Source of the DNA: JBGQAS01 sp963699305
Lineage (GTDB): Bacteria; Chloroflexota; Anaerolineae; Anaerolineales; Anaerolineaceae
DNA length: 64,000 bases
Reading direction: 5' to 3'
Assembly: GCA_963699305.1 (NCBI GenBank)
Contig: OY969431.1
Span: forward strand, 558,001-622,000
The notes below the pieces were generated by a model. It worked only from the letters and a program-made list of their open reading frames with translations. It ran no database searches and had not been told where the DNA came from. The translations under genes and the position numbers were made by a program. Within the stretch, counting starts at the first letter, position 1. Each line of letters starts with the position of its first letter. Below are positions 35,773 through 44,792 of the stretch, piece by piece.

Positions 35773-36738
35773 ATGAGCACACCCATGGAAACAAAGAAAC
35801 CATTATCACCATATCTTGCAGTAGTTGGTGCAATTTTAGCGGTCTCGACTGCGTCAATTTTTATCCGATTTGCACAGCGTGAGGGAACACCATCGATTGC
35901 AATCGCTTCTTTTCGAATGCTCTTTGCTGCATTGATCATGCTACCATTCGCACTGAATACATCACGGTTGGAGATTATAAAATTAGCAAAGAGACAGTGG
36001 ATTTTGATTGCACTGTCTGGAATTTTATTAGCTCTCCATTTTGCCTTTTGGATCAGTTCCTTAGAGTACACCTCAGTGGCGAGTTCGGTTGTCCTGGTGA
36101 CCACAGCTCCATTATGGGTCGCGTTGGCTTCTCCCATATTACTTAAGGAGAAGATTAGAAGGGGAGTGATCATTGGTTTAACGGTCGCATTGGTGGGGGG
36201 AATCATAGTGGGTGTTAATAAAGCCTGCCAATTCGCTGGTTCCTCGTTCCAATGCGAAGGCTTTTATGGTTCTTTTGGCAGAAAAGAATTGTTTGGTAAT
36301 TTTCTTGCTTTGCTTGGAGCTATCTTTTCAGCCGGTTATTTGATGATCGGTAGAAAAGTCCGAAAAGATATTTCTCTAATCACCTACACTTCCCTGGTGT
36401 ATGGGATTTCTGCCATTTTATTAATTTCTGTATCTCTAATGATGGATGCACCATTATTTCAATTGCACCCCATGAGTTATTTATGGTGCCTGGGATTGGC
36501 GTTAATTCCACAATTGCTCGGACATTCAACATTTAATTGGGCATTAAAATACCTTTCTGCGGCATATATCTCCATCGCATTATTGGGTGAACCAATTGGA
36601 ACGATAATCCTTGCCTTCATATTCTTAAAAGAAAATCCCACCATACTTGAATTGGTGGGTGGAGTCTTGATCTTATTGGGAATCCTTTTAGCTTCACGAG
36701 TGGAAAACAAGATCGCTGAAGATCCTTTATCTTTATAA
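35773..36738 (+). CDS. EamA/DMT-superfamily transporter
   Basis: About 320 residues with ten predicted membrane helices in two EamA repeats (SIFIRFAQREGTPSIAIASFRMLFAA; later STFNWALKYLSAAYISIALLGEPIG). Drug/metabolite transporters of this family export metabolites or amino acids; the substrate is unknown. A TATAAT at 35769-35774 overlaps the ATG at 35773. If it is the promoter, translation must begin at the ATG at 35785, giving METKKPL. No Shine-Dalgarno is seen for either. The 3' end overlaps that of malQ by six bases (convergent). Confidence 0.84.
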   Translation: MSTPMETKKPLSPYLAVVGAILAVSTASIFIRFAQREGTPSIAIASFRMLFAALIMLPFALNTSRLEIIKLAKRQWILIALSGILLALHFAFWISSLEYTSVASSVVLVTTAPLWVALASPILLKEKIRRGVIIGLTVALVGGIIVGVNKACQFAGSSFQCEGFYGSFGRKELFGNFLALLGAIFSAGYLMIGRKVRKDISLITYTSLVYGISAILLISVSLMMDAPLFQLHPMSYLWCLGLALIPQLLGHSTFNWALKYLSAAYISIALLGEPIGTIILAFIFLKENPTILELVGGVLILLGILLASRVENKIAEDPLSL

Positions 36739-38241
36739 CCGATTGAGATTGTTGTATCGTCCATATAATAAATTCATCTCTTTCAACCGATCTATTAACG
36801 ATTCATCCATCACTCCGGAGGGTAATCGCCACATCCAATTACCTCCCAATTTACTTGGAAAATTCATCCGTGCTTCGCTGCCAAGACAGAGCAGATCTTG
36901 CATTGGAGTGAGGACAATGTCTGCAACCGATGCCCAGATGGATCGGATCATATCCCAGGAGATATCATCTCCTGAACATGCCAAATATCGACGGATGAAA
37001 TCCCTTTCATTCTCAGGAGCCTTCTCGTACCAGCCAATAGCAGTATCGTTATCGTGTGTCCCGGTATATGCAACGCAATGATGGGAATAATTATGTGGGA
37101 GAAAAGGATCTGTTGCATCTTTGCTGAATGCGAATTGCAGGATCTTCATCCCCGGGAGATCAAATTTTTCACGCAATGCAGCCACTTCTGGTGTTATTTC
37201 ACCAAGGTCTTCTGCAATGATGGGTAGTCGGCCAAGTGTTTTACGTATGGCAGCGAAAAAGGATGCACCTGGACCGGATACCCAGCGACCCTTAACCGCA
37301 GTCTCTTCCCCGGCTGGTACTTCCCAGTATTCGGAGAAACCTTTGAAATGATCAAGCCGGAGAATATCAAAAAGTCTGAGTGTGGCTTTTATGCGCTCAA
37401 TCCACCAGCCATATCCATTTTTCTTATGTACTGACCAACGATACAACGGATTCCCCCAATGTTGCCCAGTAGGAGAAAAGTAATCTGGTGGGACACCAGC
37501 GACTACTGTAGGATGTAGATCCTTATCCATCCAAAATAATTCGGGATGTGACCATGCATCCGATGAATCTGAAGATACAAAGATTGGAATATCTCCAATC
37601 GTTCGAATTCCTTGACCATTAGCATATTGGCGCAGGGAGTTCCATTGACGGAAAAATATAAATTGATTGAATATCTCCTGGTCGATATGATCTTGATGAA
37701 AATTTGAGAATTTTTTCAACGCCTCTTTGTCTCTTCTTCTTAATGGCTCTGGCCAGTCGTTCCACGAACCACCACCAAACTCTTTTTTTATCGCCATGAA
37801 GAGCGAATAATCACCAAGCCAATTACTACTGGATTGGATAAAAGCATCATATTCATTTTTTAATTTGACTCTTCTTGATATTTTAAAATTTTTATGAGCG
37901 ATAGACAGCAATTGAAGTTTCCAGGAGATGACTGCTCCATAATCCACCTGAAGGTTCGGGAATTCCGGTCGGAGGTTGAGATCTGCAATTTTTAATAACC
38001 CATCTTCGAGAAGCAAAGTTGAACAGACCAGATAAGGATTGCCAGCAAAGGCTGAAAAACATTGATAAGGGGAATCACCATATCCAGTTGGTCCAAGGGG
38101 AAGCAATTGCCATAAAGCACACCCCGATTCCTTTAAAAAATCAATCCAGTGATATGCTTCCGGACCTAGATCTCCGATTCCGTCGGGTCCTGGTAAGCTG
38201 CTAGGGTGGAGAATTATTCCGGACAGTCGTCGAGTGTTCAT
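36733..38241 (-). CDS. malQ: 4-alpha-glucanotransferase (amylomaltase, GH77)
   Basis: A 502-residue amylomaltase. Family blocks: GIILHPSSLPGPDGIGDLG at the start, WQLLPLGPTGYGDSPYQ, GDIPIFVSSDSSDAW (catalytic barrel), LRLDHFKGFSEYWEVPAG with the nucleophile Asp, IIAEDLGEITPEV with the acid/base Glu, and YTGTHDNDTAIGWY with the third Asp. It disproportionates maltodextrins, moving glucan chains between acceptors. The start overlaps the glgA stop in ATGA, so malQ and glgA form one operon for glycogen and maltodextrin turnover. No frame lesions. Confidence 0.95.
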   Translation of the reverse strand: MNTRRLSGIILHPSSLPGPDGIGDLGPEAYHWIDFLKESGCALWQLLPLGPTGYGDSPYQCFSAFAGNPYLVCSTLLLEDGLLKIADLNLRPEFPNLQVDYGAVISWKLQLLSIAHKNFKISRRVKLKNEYDAFIQSSSNWLGDYSLFMAIKKEFGGGSWNDWPEPLRRRDKEALKKFSNFHQDHIDQEIFNQFIFFRQWNSLRQYANGQGIRTIGDIPIFVSSDSSDAWSHPELFWMDKDLHPTVVAGVPPDYFSPTGQHWGNPLYRWSVHKKNGYGWWIERIKATLRLFDILRLDHFKGFSEYWEVPAGEETAVKGRWVSGPGASFFAAIRKTLGRLPIIAEDLGEITPEVAALREKFDLPGMKILQFAFSKDATDPFLPHNYSHHCVAYTGTHDNDTAIGWYEKAPENERDFIRRYLACSGDDISWDMIRSIWASVADIVLTPMQDLLCLGSEARMNFPSKLGGNWMWRLPSGVMDESLIDRLKEMNLLYGRYNNLNRL

Positions 38242-39688
38242 GCGTTCTCCAGCATTTTTTCATAAAGTGAAAAGTATTTTCTCGCTGAGACGCTCCAGGA
38301 AAAATCTAATTTCATTCCATTTTCGACTATTCTCTTCCATTCTTCTGGTCGATGGTATGTATCGATTGCTTTTATCAATGTGCTTTTCAATGCATCAACA
38401 TTGGCGTCTTTGAATGTGAATCCATTTCCAATCGACTTAACCGTATGACTTTTCACTGTGTCTTTCAATCCCCCGGTAGAGCGTACAACAGGAATGCACC
38501 CATACTTTAATGCAATCAATTGAGAAAGTCCGCAAGGCTCATAACGCGAAGGCATCAGGAGAATGTCGCCGGCAGCATACATCTGGTGTGAAAGCTGATT
38601 ATCAAAACGTAGCAATGATCTAACTGAATAAGGAAAATCCATTTCCAGAAGGCGAGCTTTTTCCTCGAGGATTGGATCTCCAGTACCTAGAAGGATCGCC
38701 TGCCAGGAAATTCCACCAAGCATTCTAATACAGTCGATAACCAGATCGACTCCTTTTTGCTGATCCATCCTGCTGATCATGATCAATAAGGGAATATTAG
38801 GATCAATTTTGAGTTTTAATTTCTTCAATAGAAATGCCTTATTGTCAAATTTATTTTGAATTTCATCACTCGAAAATCGCTTTTTGATTAATTTATCTCC
38901 GGTTGGATCCCATAAAGTGGTATCCAACCCGTTCAAGATCCCGATAATATTCTCTTTTTTAGAGGATAAATAACCTTGAAGAGAACACCCATATTCACGG
39001 GTAAACAATTCCCGGGCATAGTTGGGAGAAACTGCAACAATTTTTTCGGCAACAGAAAGTCCCATGGGGAGAGGAAGTACCTTTGCCCAATCTGGTAAGA
39101 GGGGGTCACTTGATGGAGGAATGCGGTACTTTCGGAGTGCGCGTTCTGTACCTGCACCCATGAAAGGCAGATTATGCAAGGTTATCAAGAAATGGGAATT
39201 CAAAAACGATTTTCCGGTACGTTTTTCATTTTTGGCAGCATAGATTGAAAGCGCTGTATGCCAATCATTTGCATGGATGATATCAGGAATCCAATTGAGC
39301 TGTTTGACCCATTCCAACACAGCGAGAGAGAAAACGTAAATTTATCACCTGCTTTTTCTGTGTCCTGGCTGTATACGACATTGTCCGATCCAATTGTAGA
39401 ATTCCGGAGGAAATAAAACACAACCCCCTTAAATTGGGTAACAAAAACCTCCCCTTTTTCAGAGCCTTGGTTGGTAGGTAGCTGAATTTTCCCCGCATAC
39501 GTCAAATCAAATTGTGCGGCATTAATGCATTTATAAAATGGAATGCAAACACGAATATCAAGATTAGTCCCAGATCTGTGCGCGTCTTCTAAATCATTGA
39601 TCGCACCGGGCAGCGAGCCGGCAACATCTGCCAACCCACCGACTTTTACAAATGGAAATGCTTCAGAAGCCAGGAATAATACTTTCAT
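38238..39688 (-). pseudogene. glgA: Glycogen synthase, one homopolymer frameshift
   Basis: Two frames (39200-39688 and 38238-39320) join at 39331-39334, where restoring one T in a TTTT run gives DKFTFFSLAVLEWVKQLNW without a break. The product of about 483 residues is a GT5 ADP-glucose:glycogen synthase. It has the ADP-glucose motif FVKVGGLADVAGSLP, the catalytic HANDWHTAL, ISRMDQQKGVDL, and the Glu-containing SRYEPCGLSQLIAL with STGGLKDTV. The start ATG is at 39688. It elongates glycogen chains. A single missing base in a homopolymer is most simply a sequencing error. Operon with malQ. Confidence 0.92.
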
Positions 39689-39704
39689 CAGAACGATCTA
39701 ATTT

Positions 39705-41690
39705 TCATTTATGAAAACTCTCTGCTATTTCGAAATAATCCTTGGAAACCGTTCGAGTAGGATCCTCGCCTAGAGCCTTGATCAGCTTTACTAATAATTT
39801 TGATTTCTTTTCAGCATCCCTTTGACTCCAGGTGCGTGATTTTATTTCAAGGAATTGTCCAGCATCCGGTTTTTCGACAACATCAATATTTATGAAGAAT
39901 TCAGTATGTTGATATTTGACCAGAAAACGTAACCGTTCTTTTTCAATCTCTGTTGTTTTGTCAGGCTTGAAATACTCGCGATAAAAACGCAGGCTTTGTG
40001 TCGCCGGTGCAAGGAAACGGCTTCTCGATAGGATCACCTCCTGTGGGAATCGCTGCTCGACAGCTTCTCCAATATGTGTCAGCCGACTACGTACAGCAGA
40101 GGTGCTACCATCATTTTCGATAAAATGGTCCTCCCGGTAACGGATAAATCCCTGGTCTTTTTCGGTAAATGAAAAATAAGTATCAAATTCCCGATAATGG
40201 CGGGAACGAATAATCTCTATGGAGGATGTATGACTTAAAGTGCGCACCACTTCCTGAGTGTCATCGATAGCTACTTTTGCCTGCACCTCATAGCTTTCCT
40301 CTTCTGTAGCTCCACCAATCGCGATCAATTTCGACAAAACGGATTTTTCGCGATGGATCAGGAACAAATCAATTTTCTTGGCATATTCCTGGCTTTCCTT
40401 CAATATTTTCTCTTCGCTTATGGTCATTAATTTTTTATTTTGCATCAACCATTTTCCATTAACCATCACATCAGTCACATCGGTCGATTTGGTGGAATAC
40501 ACGATTTCTGCATAGATGCTGTTAGGGTCGCGACTGAAATGCGGGGAACTATGCAACAAGTTTCGATTGATGATGATTAGGTCTGCATTCTTCCCAACCT
40601 CAATGGAGCCTGTGATATCTGCGATATGCAATGCTTGAGCTCCTATCCTTGTCGCCATCAGCAATACTTGCTGTGCGGGAAGGGAGGTGGGATCGTTGGT
40701 TGTGACCTTTGAAAGAAACGATGCAAGCCTAATTTCTTCAAACATGTCCAGATCGTTATTAGAAGCCGGGCCATCTGTTCCGATCCCGACATTCAAACCG
40801 ATTTCAAGCATTTTCTTTACCGGAGCAGCTCCGGATGCTAGTTTCATGTTTGAGGTGGGATTATGCGCAACACCGACTCCTGCATGCAAAAGTGTCCGCA
40901 TCTCACCTTCGTCAATATGAACGCAATGTGCAGCAATGACTTTGGCTTCAAATAATCCAAGCTTCTTTACATATGGAATGACTGGCATGCCATGCTCATT
41001 TCGCATGTTTTCTACTTCGTACGCTGTTTCAGAAAGATGCGTATGGAGAGGAACATCGTACTCCATTGCAAGTGCAGTGCATGCTTTCAATATTTCTGGA
41101 GGGCACGTGTACGGTGCATGTGGTGCAATAGCAGGGATGATCAAGTCATTCTTTTTCCATTTCCGAATAAAATCCCTGGCAGAATCCAATGCGATCTCAT
41201 ATGATTTTGCATCTGGGGTTGGAAATTTCAGGACAGATTGTGCACAAATTGCCCGCATTCCGACAGAGTAGACTGTTTTGGCTATTTCTTCTTCAAAATA
41301 ATACATATCCGCAAAGCAGGTAATACCGCTGCGTATCATCTCCGCACAAGCGAGGAGCGAACCCAATCTAACAAAATCTGGAGAAACAAACTCGCGTTCG
41401 ACGGGCATCATATAACCCATTAGCCATACATCCAAACGCAAATCATCAGCCAACCCGCGTAAGAGGGTCATGGGAATATGGGTATGTGCATTGATCAATC
41501 CAGGCATTAATATATTTCCATTAATATTTACTTCTTTTGAAGCGGTGTATTTCTTTTCAATTTCTTTTGTTTCACCAATAGCAACAATGGATTTCCCTTT
41601 AATCGCCAGTGCACCGTCATCTATTCGGTCTAAAGCTAGGTCCATAGTGAGAATGAGTGCATGTTTTAGGATAATATCGACATTTTCCAT
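39705..41690 (-). CDS. Amidohydrolase (SAH/MTA deaminase-like) fused to a C-terminal CYTH-like domain
   Basis: 661 residues. Residues 1 to about 435 are a MtaD/SAH-deaminase-type amidohydrolase: metal ligands His69 and His71 in NAHTHIPMT, then PLHTHLSE, IAAHCVHI and GIGTDGPASNND. They would deaminate S-adenosylhomocysteine, methylthioadenosine or related nucleosides. From about residue 465 a 195-residue region starts with EVQAKV (compare the CYTH ExExK motif). It continues with charged strands FIRYRED, RSRLTHIG, RLRFLVKY, FFINIDVVE and FLEIKSRTWSQRDAEKKS, typical of the CYTH triphosphate tunnel fold. The ordinary enzyme has about 430-450 residues, so this is a true fusion in one unbroken frame. 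The role of the CYTH part is unknown; binding of a nucleotide or polyphosphate is an inference. Confidence 0.8.
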   Translation of the reverse strand: MENVDIILKHALILTMDLALDRIDDGALAIKGKSIVAIGETKEIEKKYTASKEVNINGNILMPGLINAHTHIPMTLLRGLADDLRLDVWLMGYMMPVEREFVSPDFVRLGSLLACAEMIRSGITCFADMYYFEEEIAKTVYSVGMRAICAQSVLKFPTPDAKSYEIALDSARDFIRKWKKNDLIIPAIAPHAPYTCPPEILKACTALAMEYDVPLHTHLSETAYEVENMRNEHGMPVIPYVKKLGLFEAKVIAAHCVHIDEGEMRTLLHAGVGVAHNPTSNMKLASGAAPVKKMLEIGLNVGIGTDGPASNNDLDMFEEIRLASFLSKVTTNDPTSLPAQQVLLMATRIGAQALHIADITGSIEVGKNADLIIINRNLLHSSPHFSRDPNSIYAEIVYSTKSTDVTDVMVNGKWLMQNKKLMTISEEKILKESQEYAKKIDLFLIHREKSVLSKLIAIGGATEEESYEVQAKVAIDDTQEVVRTLSHTSSIEIIRSRHYREFDTYFSFTEKDQGFIRYREDHFIENDGSTSAVRSRLTHIGEAVEQRFPQEVILSRSRFLAPATQSLRFYREYFKPDKTTEIEKERLRFLVKYQHTEFFINIDVVEKPDAGQFLEIKSRTWSQRDAEKKSKLLVKLIKALGEDPTRTVSKDYFEIAESFHK

Positions 41691-41702
41691 TCAAAATCCT
41701 CT

Positions 41703-42845
41703 CTACATATTCCTTCTTATAAAATCGAGACTGAAATTTGTTAACCACGGAATTACACGTGTATTTGTATCACCAAATGAACGTTCTTCGTAGATAGTCT
41801 GTTGGGGGGTTTGCAATATAAAATGCATCAGTTGTCGGTTCGGTTCCACACATAAACTAGTCGCAAAAACAACTGTATTCTTATTAACAACCATTTGGTT
41901 GACACATTTCTGCAAATCTTGACCATTCAAGGATTCATCAATTTTCTCGATGTTTTCTATTGGAATTCCTGATTTCATTAATGCTGATGAAAGTTCTCCC
42001 TGTAAATTGCATTCGATCAAATTTAGCTGATATCTATTTAACTCCAATTTTTGCTTTACTAGACCGCCTAATGTGTCATCATCTGCACCATAGATTGCAT
42101 CTCCAAGACGATCCCGAATAGTTCTTTCACATACATTAATCAGGGAAGCTGCGTTTTCTTCAGTAGATGCCTTTGCAGCAACTCGGATATCGACTTGCCC
42201 TGCATGAGCCGCCAGACCGACTGTAGGATTTTGCTTTGATTCCAAATCCCCAATTACCTCATCCACTTTCGATTCACCGATTCCAGCCACATGCAGCACC
42301 CTGATCTTAATTACTGAATTCAAATTGAAGCGTTTTTTCAAATAAGGTTTGATTTTCTGTTCAAAAAGATATTGCATTTCAAAAGGCACACCCGGTAAAC
42401 TCACTATGACGTGCCCATCCTGGTCAACGATGAATGAGGGTGCAGTTCCGACCGGATTTTCTATCGGGATGGCGCTTTGCGGGATAAATGCTTGCTGACG
42501 ATTATTTTCTGAAAGCAGTCTTCCTGAACGCTCGAAGCGGGTTTTTATCATTTCCCATAATTCAGGGATAAATATTAGTTCTTTCTTAACCGCATGAGCA
42601 ATCGCGGAACGAGTGGGATCATCTACTGTTGGTCCCAAACCTCCACAGGTTAAAACAATATCTGCTCGTGTCCAAGCGTTTGTGACAACAGCTGAAATTC
42701 TTTTCAGGTTATCACCAACAATGTTGATATGGAATACATCAATACCAAGAAGCCGCAACTGCTGAGCAAGATACCGGGAATTGGAATCCTGTTGCTCACC
42801 CAGCAAAAGTTCCGTTCCAATGGCAATTATTTCAGCAACGGTCAT
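41703..42845 (-). CDS. cinA: CinA-family protein with divergent C-terminal domain
   Basis: 380 residues. The N-terminal two thirds is a good CinA MoaB-like domain (ADP-ribose pyrophosphatase, COG1058): MTVAEIIAIGTELLLGEQQDSNSRYLA, VLTCGGLGPTVDDPT and VSLPGVPFEM. The linker VGLAAHAGQVDIRVAA and LGDAIYGADDDTLGGLV lead to where the nicotinamide-nucleotide deamidase domain should begin. That domain is only about 115 residues, and its signature ESCTGG is replaced by IECNLQGELS. The deamidase activity is therefore probably lost, while the N-terminal activity may remain. It begins just upstream of a cNMP-binding gene. Confidence 0.82.
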   Translation of the reverse strand: MTVAEIIAIGTELLLGEQQDSNSRYLAQQLRLLGIDVFHINIVGDNLKRISAVVTNAWTRADIVLTCGGLGPTVDDPTRSAIAHAVKKELIFIPELWEMIKTRFERSGRLLSENNRQQAFIPQSAIPIENPVGTAPSFIVDQDGHVIVSLPGVPFEMQYLFEQKIKPYLKKRFNLNSVIKIRVLHVAGIGESKVDEVIGDLESKQNPTVGLAAHAGQVDIRVAAKASTEENAASLINVCERTIRDRLGDAIYGADDDTLGGLVKQKLELNRYQLNLIECNLQGELSSALMKSGIPIENIEKIDESLNGQDLQKCVNQMVVNKNTVVFATSLCVEPNRQLMHFILQTPQQTIYEERSFGDTNTRVIPWLTNFSLDFIRRNM

Positions 42846-42887
42846 ATTTCACCGTATTGAATTGGGAAGATGCTTGTTTAATTATTT

Positions 42888-43385
42888 TCAACGCCCAGCC
42901 TTTTGGGTTAATAGTGCATCACGAATCTGGAGGTTGGCCAGACGAATTTTTTGTGAAAGGTCGTTGCATAAATTGAACATAACCTTATATCCCAAGGCGG
43001 GATCAGAATTACAAAGATCAATGAGTTCTGTTCGGGAGATAATCAACAAACGCACATCTTCAGAACCAACCACTGCACTTGCTGAACGGATGCCCTCGTC
43101 AGTCAATGACATTTCCCCAAAAGTTTGTCCTCGGCACAATTTAGCGATTACTTTAGGCTCGGATCTCTTTCCCGGTATTTTCGATACGATGGATGTATTT
43201 ACGAGAATGTTTACTTCCCCTTTTACAACCAGATACAACTCTGTTTCCTTGGAATTCTCATTAAAAATAATTTCGTTTGTTTTGTATTTACGATCCTTAC
43301 AGAGTTTTTCTACTTTATTAATTTGAGCATCATCTAGATTATGAAACAAATCTGTCTCTTTAAGGAAATGGAGATATTCTTCCAT
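42888..43385 (-). CDS. Cyclic-nucleotide-binding domain protein (no DNA-binding domain)
   Basis: About 165 residues. One CRP-like cNMP-binding fold fills most of it: FHNLDDAQINKVEKL, ETELYLVVKGEVNI and the phosphate-binding cassette region GQTFGEMSLTDEGIRSASAV, where the usual E...RSA pattern is kept. No helix-turn-helix follows, so it is a stand-alone sensor and not a transcription factor. An AAAGGAG Shine-Dalgarno five bases before the ATG at 43385 decides the start; an in-frame GTG two codons upstream overlaps it. An AT-rich TATAAT-like stretch lies upstream. Target unknown. Confidence 0.82.
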   Translation of the reverse strand: MEEYLHFLKETDLFHNLDDAQINKVEKLCKDRKYKTNEIIFNENSKETELYLVVKGEVNILVNTSIVSKIPGKRSEPKVIAKLCRGQTFGEMSLTDEGIRSASAVVGSEDVRLLIISRTELIDLCNSDPALGYKVMFNLCNDLSQKIRLANLQIRDALLTQKAGR

Positions 43386-43481
43386 TCTCACTCCTTTAGT
43401 TACAAAAATTCATTATATTATATTGTATTCATCTATATAAATTATGATATTCCGTTCATCATGTTAAAGTAAAATGGAGTA

Positions 43482-43835
43482 ATGAAAAAAGTGCAGACCA
43501 GATGCCAGATCCTTGGGCAATGGGGAGAAGATCAAGAGGAACGATATATTATCAAAAAAGGATTGGCGGTTATTGCAAGAAATTACAGGACACCTTACGG
43601 TGAAATCGACCTTATTGCATCGAGCGATGGACAAATTGTATTTTTTGAGGTAAAAACACGATCGACAACCCGCGTGAGGTTCCCTGAAGAATCGGTTAAT
43701 AAAAAGAAATACGTTCATTTACAGAACTCGATTGGGTTTTACCTGGCTGATCACATTGAATTTGATGACAACTGGCGGGTGGACGTGATTGCTGTCATCG
43801 GTGAACCGAAAAAAAGTGAAATAGATATTGAATGA
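43482..43835 (+). CDS. yraN: UPF0102 / YraN-family protein
   Basis: A 117-residue small protein of the UPF0102 family with a restriction-endonuclease-like core: GQWGEDQEERYIIKKG, YRTPYGEIDLIASSDGQIVFFEVKTR (E-I-D and E-V-K catalytic-type residues) and a C-terminal WRVDVIAV. Function is not established; a nuclease role linked to recombination is suggested by the fold. The stop lies eight bases before the miaA ATG, so both are in one operon. A GGAG sits only two bases before the start, an unusually short spacing. Confidence 0.85.
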   Translation: MKKVQTRCQILGQWGEDQEERYIIKKGLAVIARNYRTPYGEIDLIASSDGQIVFFEVKTRSTTRVRFPEESVNKKKYVHLQNSIGFYLADHIEFDDNWRVDVIAVIGEPKKSEIDIE

Positions 43836-43842
43836 TTTCAAA

Positions 43843-44790
43843 ATGTTACCCCTTAACATAAACAAACCACTCCTGGTTATTGTTGGACCAACTGCGGTGG
43901 GTAAGACAGATTTTTCTATTAAACTTGCGCAGATATTTGACGCAGAGATCATTTCTTCCGATTCAAGGCTCTTATACAAGGGAATGGATATCGGAACAGC
44001 TAAGCCAACTGCCGAACAAAGACAACTCGTAAGACATCATTTGATCGATTTACTTTCGCCACATGAACCCTGGAGCCTTACACTTTATACAAATCGAATT
44101 ACGCAGGTCATTGATGAAATTCATAATAAAAATAAATTACCCATTCTGGTGGGTGGCACAGGTCAATATGTCCGGGCAATTTTGGAAGGGTGGAAACCTC
44201 CTGCCTTGGCACCGGATCCCCATTTACGGAGCGTTCTGGAAAGAATCGGGAATAATATTGGCAAGGAAAAACTTTACGAAATATTGAAAAACATTGATCC
44301 ATCAGCTGCGAGTCATATTGAACCTAGCAATTTACGCCGTACTATAAGGGCGTTGGAAGTAATCCTTATCACTGGCAAACGGTTTTCAGACTTGAAGCAG
44401 CGAGGAATTTGTCCTTATACTTACCTTGTTATTGGTCTCATCCGACCACGCCAAGAGCTTTACGCTCGGATTGATACCCGGATTGACGAAATGATTAAAA
44501 TGGGTTTTATTGGTGAAGTTCAGCAGTTGTTACAGCAAGGGTATATCAAAGGTTTGCCCGCCTTTTCCGCGATAGGTTATACACAAATAATGGATTACTT
44601 ACAAGGAAATCTCACATTGGAAACCGCTATACAGCAAATAAGAAGTCTATCCCGAAAATTTGTCCGACGGCAAGGGAATTGGTTTAAACCGACTGATCCA
44701 TTGATCCATTGGTTTCAGGCGGACGATACACAGTTGGTTAACGAAGTAATTTCGCTCGTGAATGATCGTTCTGTCTGGGCCCAAAATTAA
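43843..44790 (+). CDS. miaA: tRNA dimethylallyltransferase
   Basis: A 315-residue enzyme that adds a dimethylallyl group to A37 of tRNAs reading UNN codons. Walker A is IVGPTAVGKTDF (residues 13-24). DMDIGTAKPT appears here as GMDIGTAKPT. HHLIDLLSP, LVGGTGQYVRAIL and the C-terminal QGIKGLPAFSAIGYTQ-type segment plus RSLSRKFVRRQGNWF are diagnostic. The start at 43843 was chosen over a TTG at 43828 that overlaps yraN. Its dimethylallyl-PP substrate would come from the isoprenoid pathway of which fni is part. Confidence 0.94.
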   Translation: MLPLNINKPLLVIVGPTAVGKTDFSIKLAQIFDAEIISSDSRLLYKGMDIGTAKPTAEQRQLVRHHLIDLLSPHEPWSLTLYTNRITQVIDEIHNKNKLPILVGGTGQYVRAILEGWKPPALAPDPHLRSVLERIGNNIGKEKLYEILKNIDPSAASHIEPSNLRRTIRALEVILITGKRFSDLKQRGICPYTYLVIGLIRPRQELYARIDTRIDEMIKMGFIGEVQQLLQQGYIKGLPAFSAIGYTQIMDYLQGNLTLETAIQQIRSLSRKFVRRQGNWFKPTDPLIHWFQADDTQLVNEVISLVNDRSVWAQN

Positions 44791-44792
44791 TC

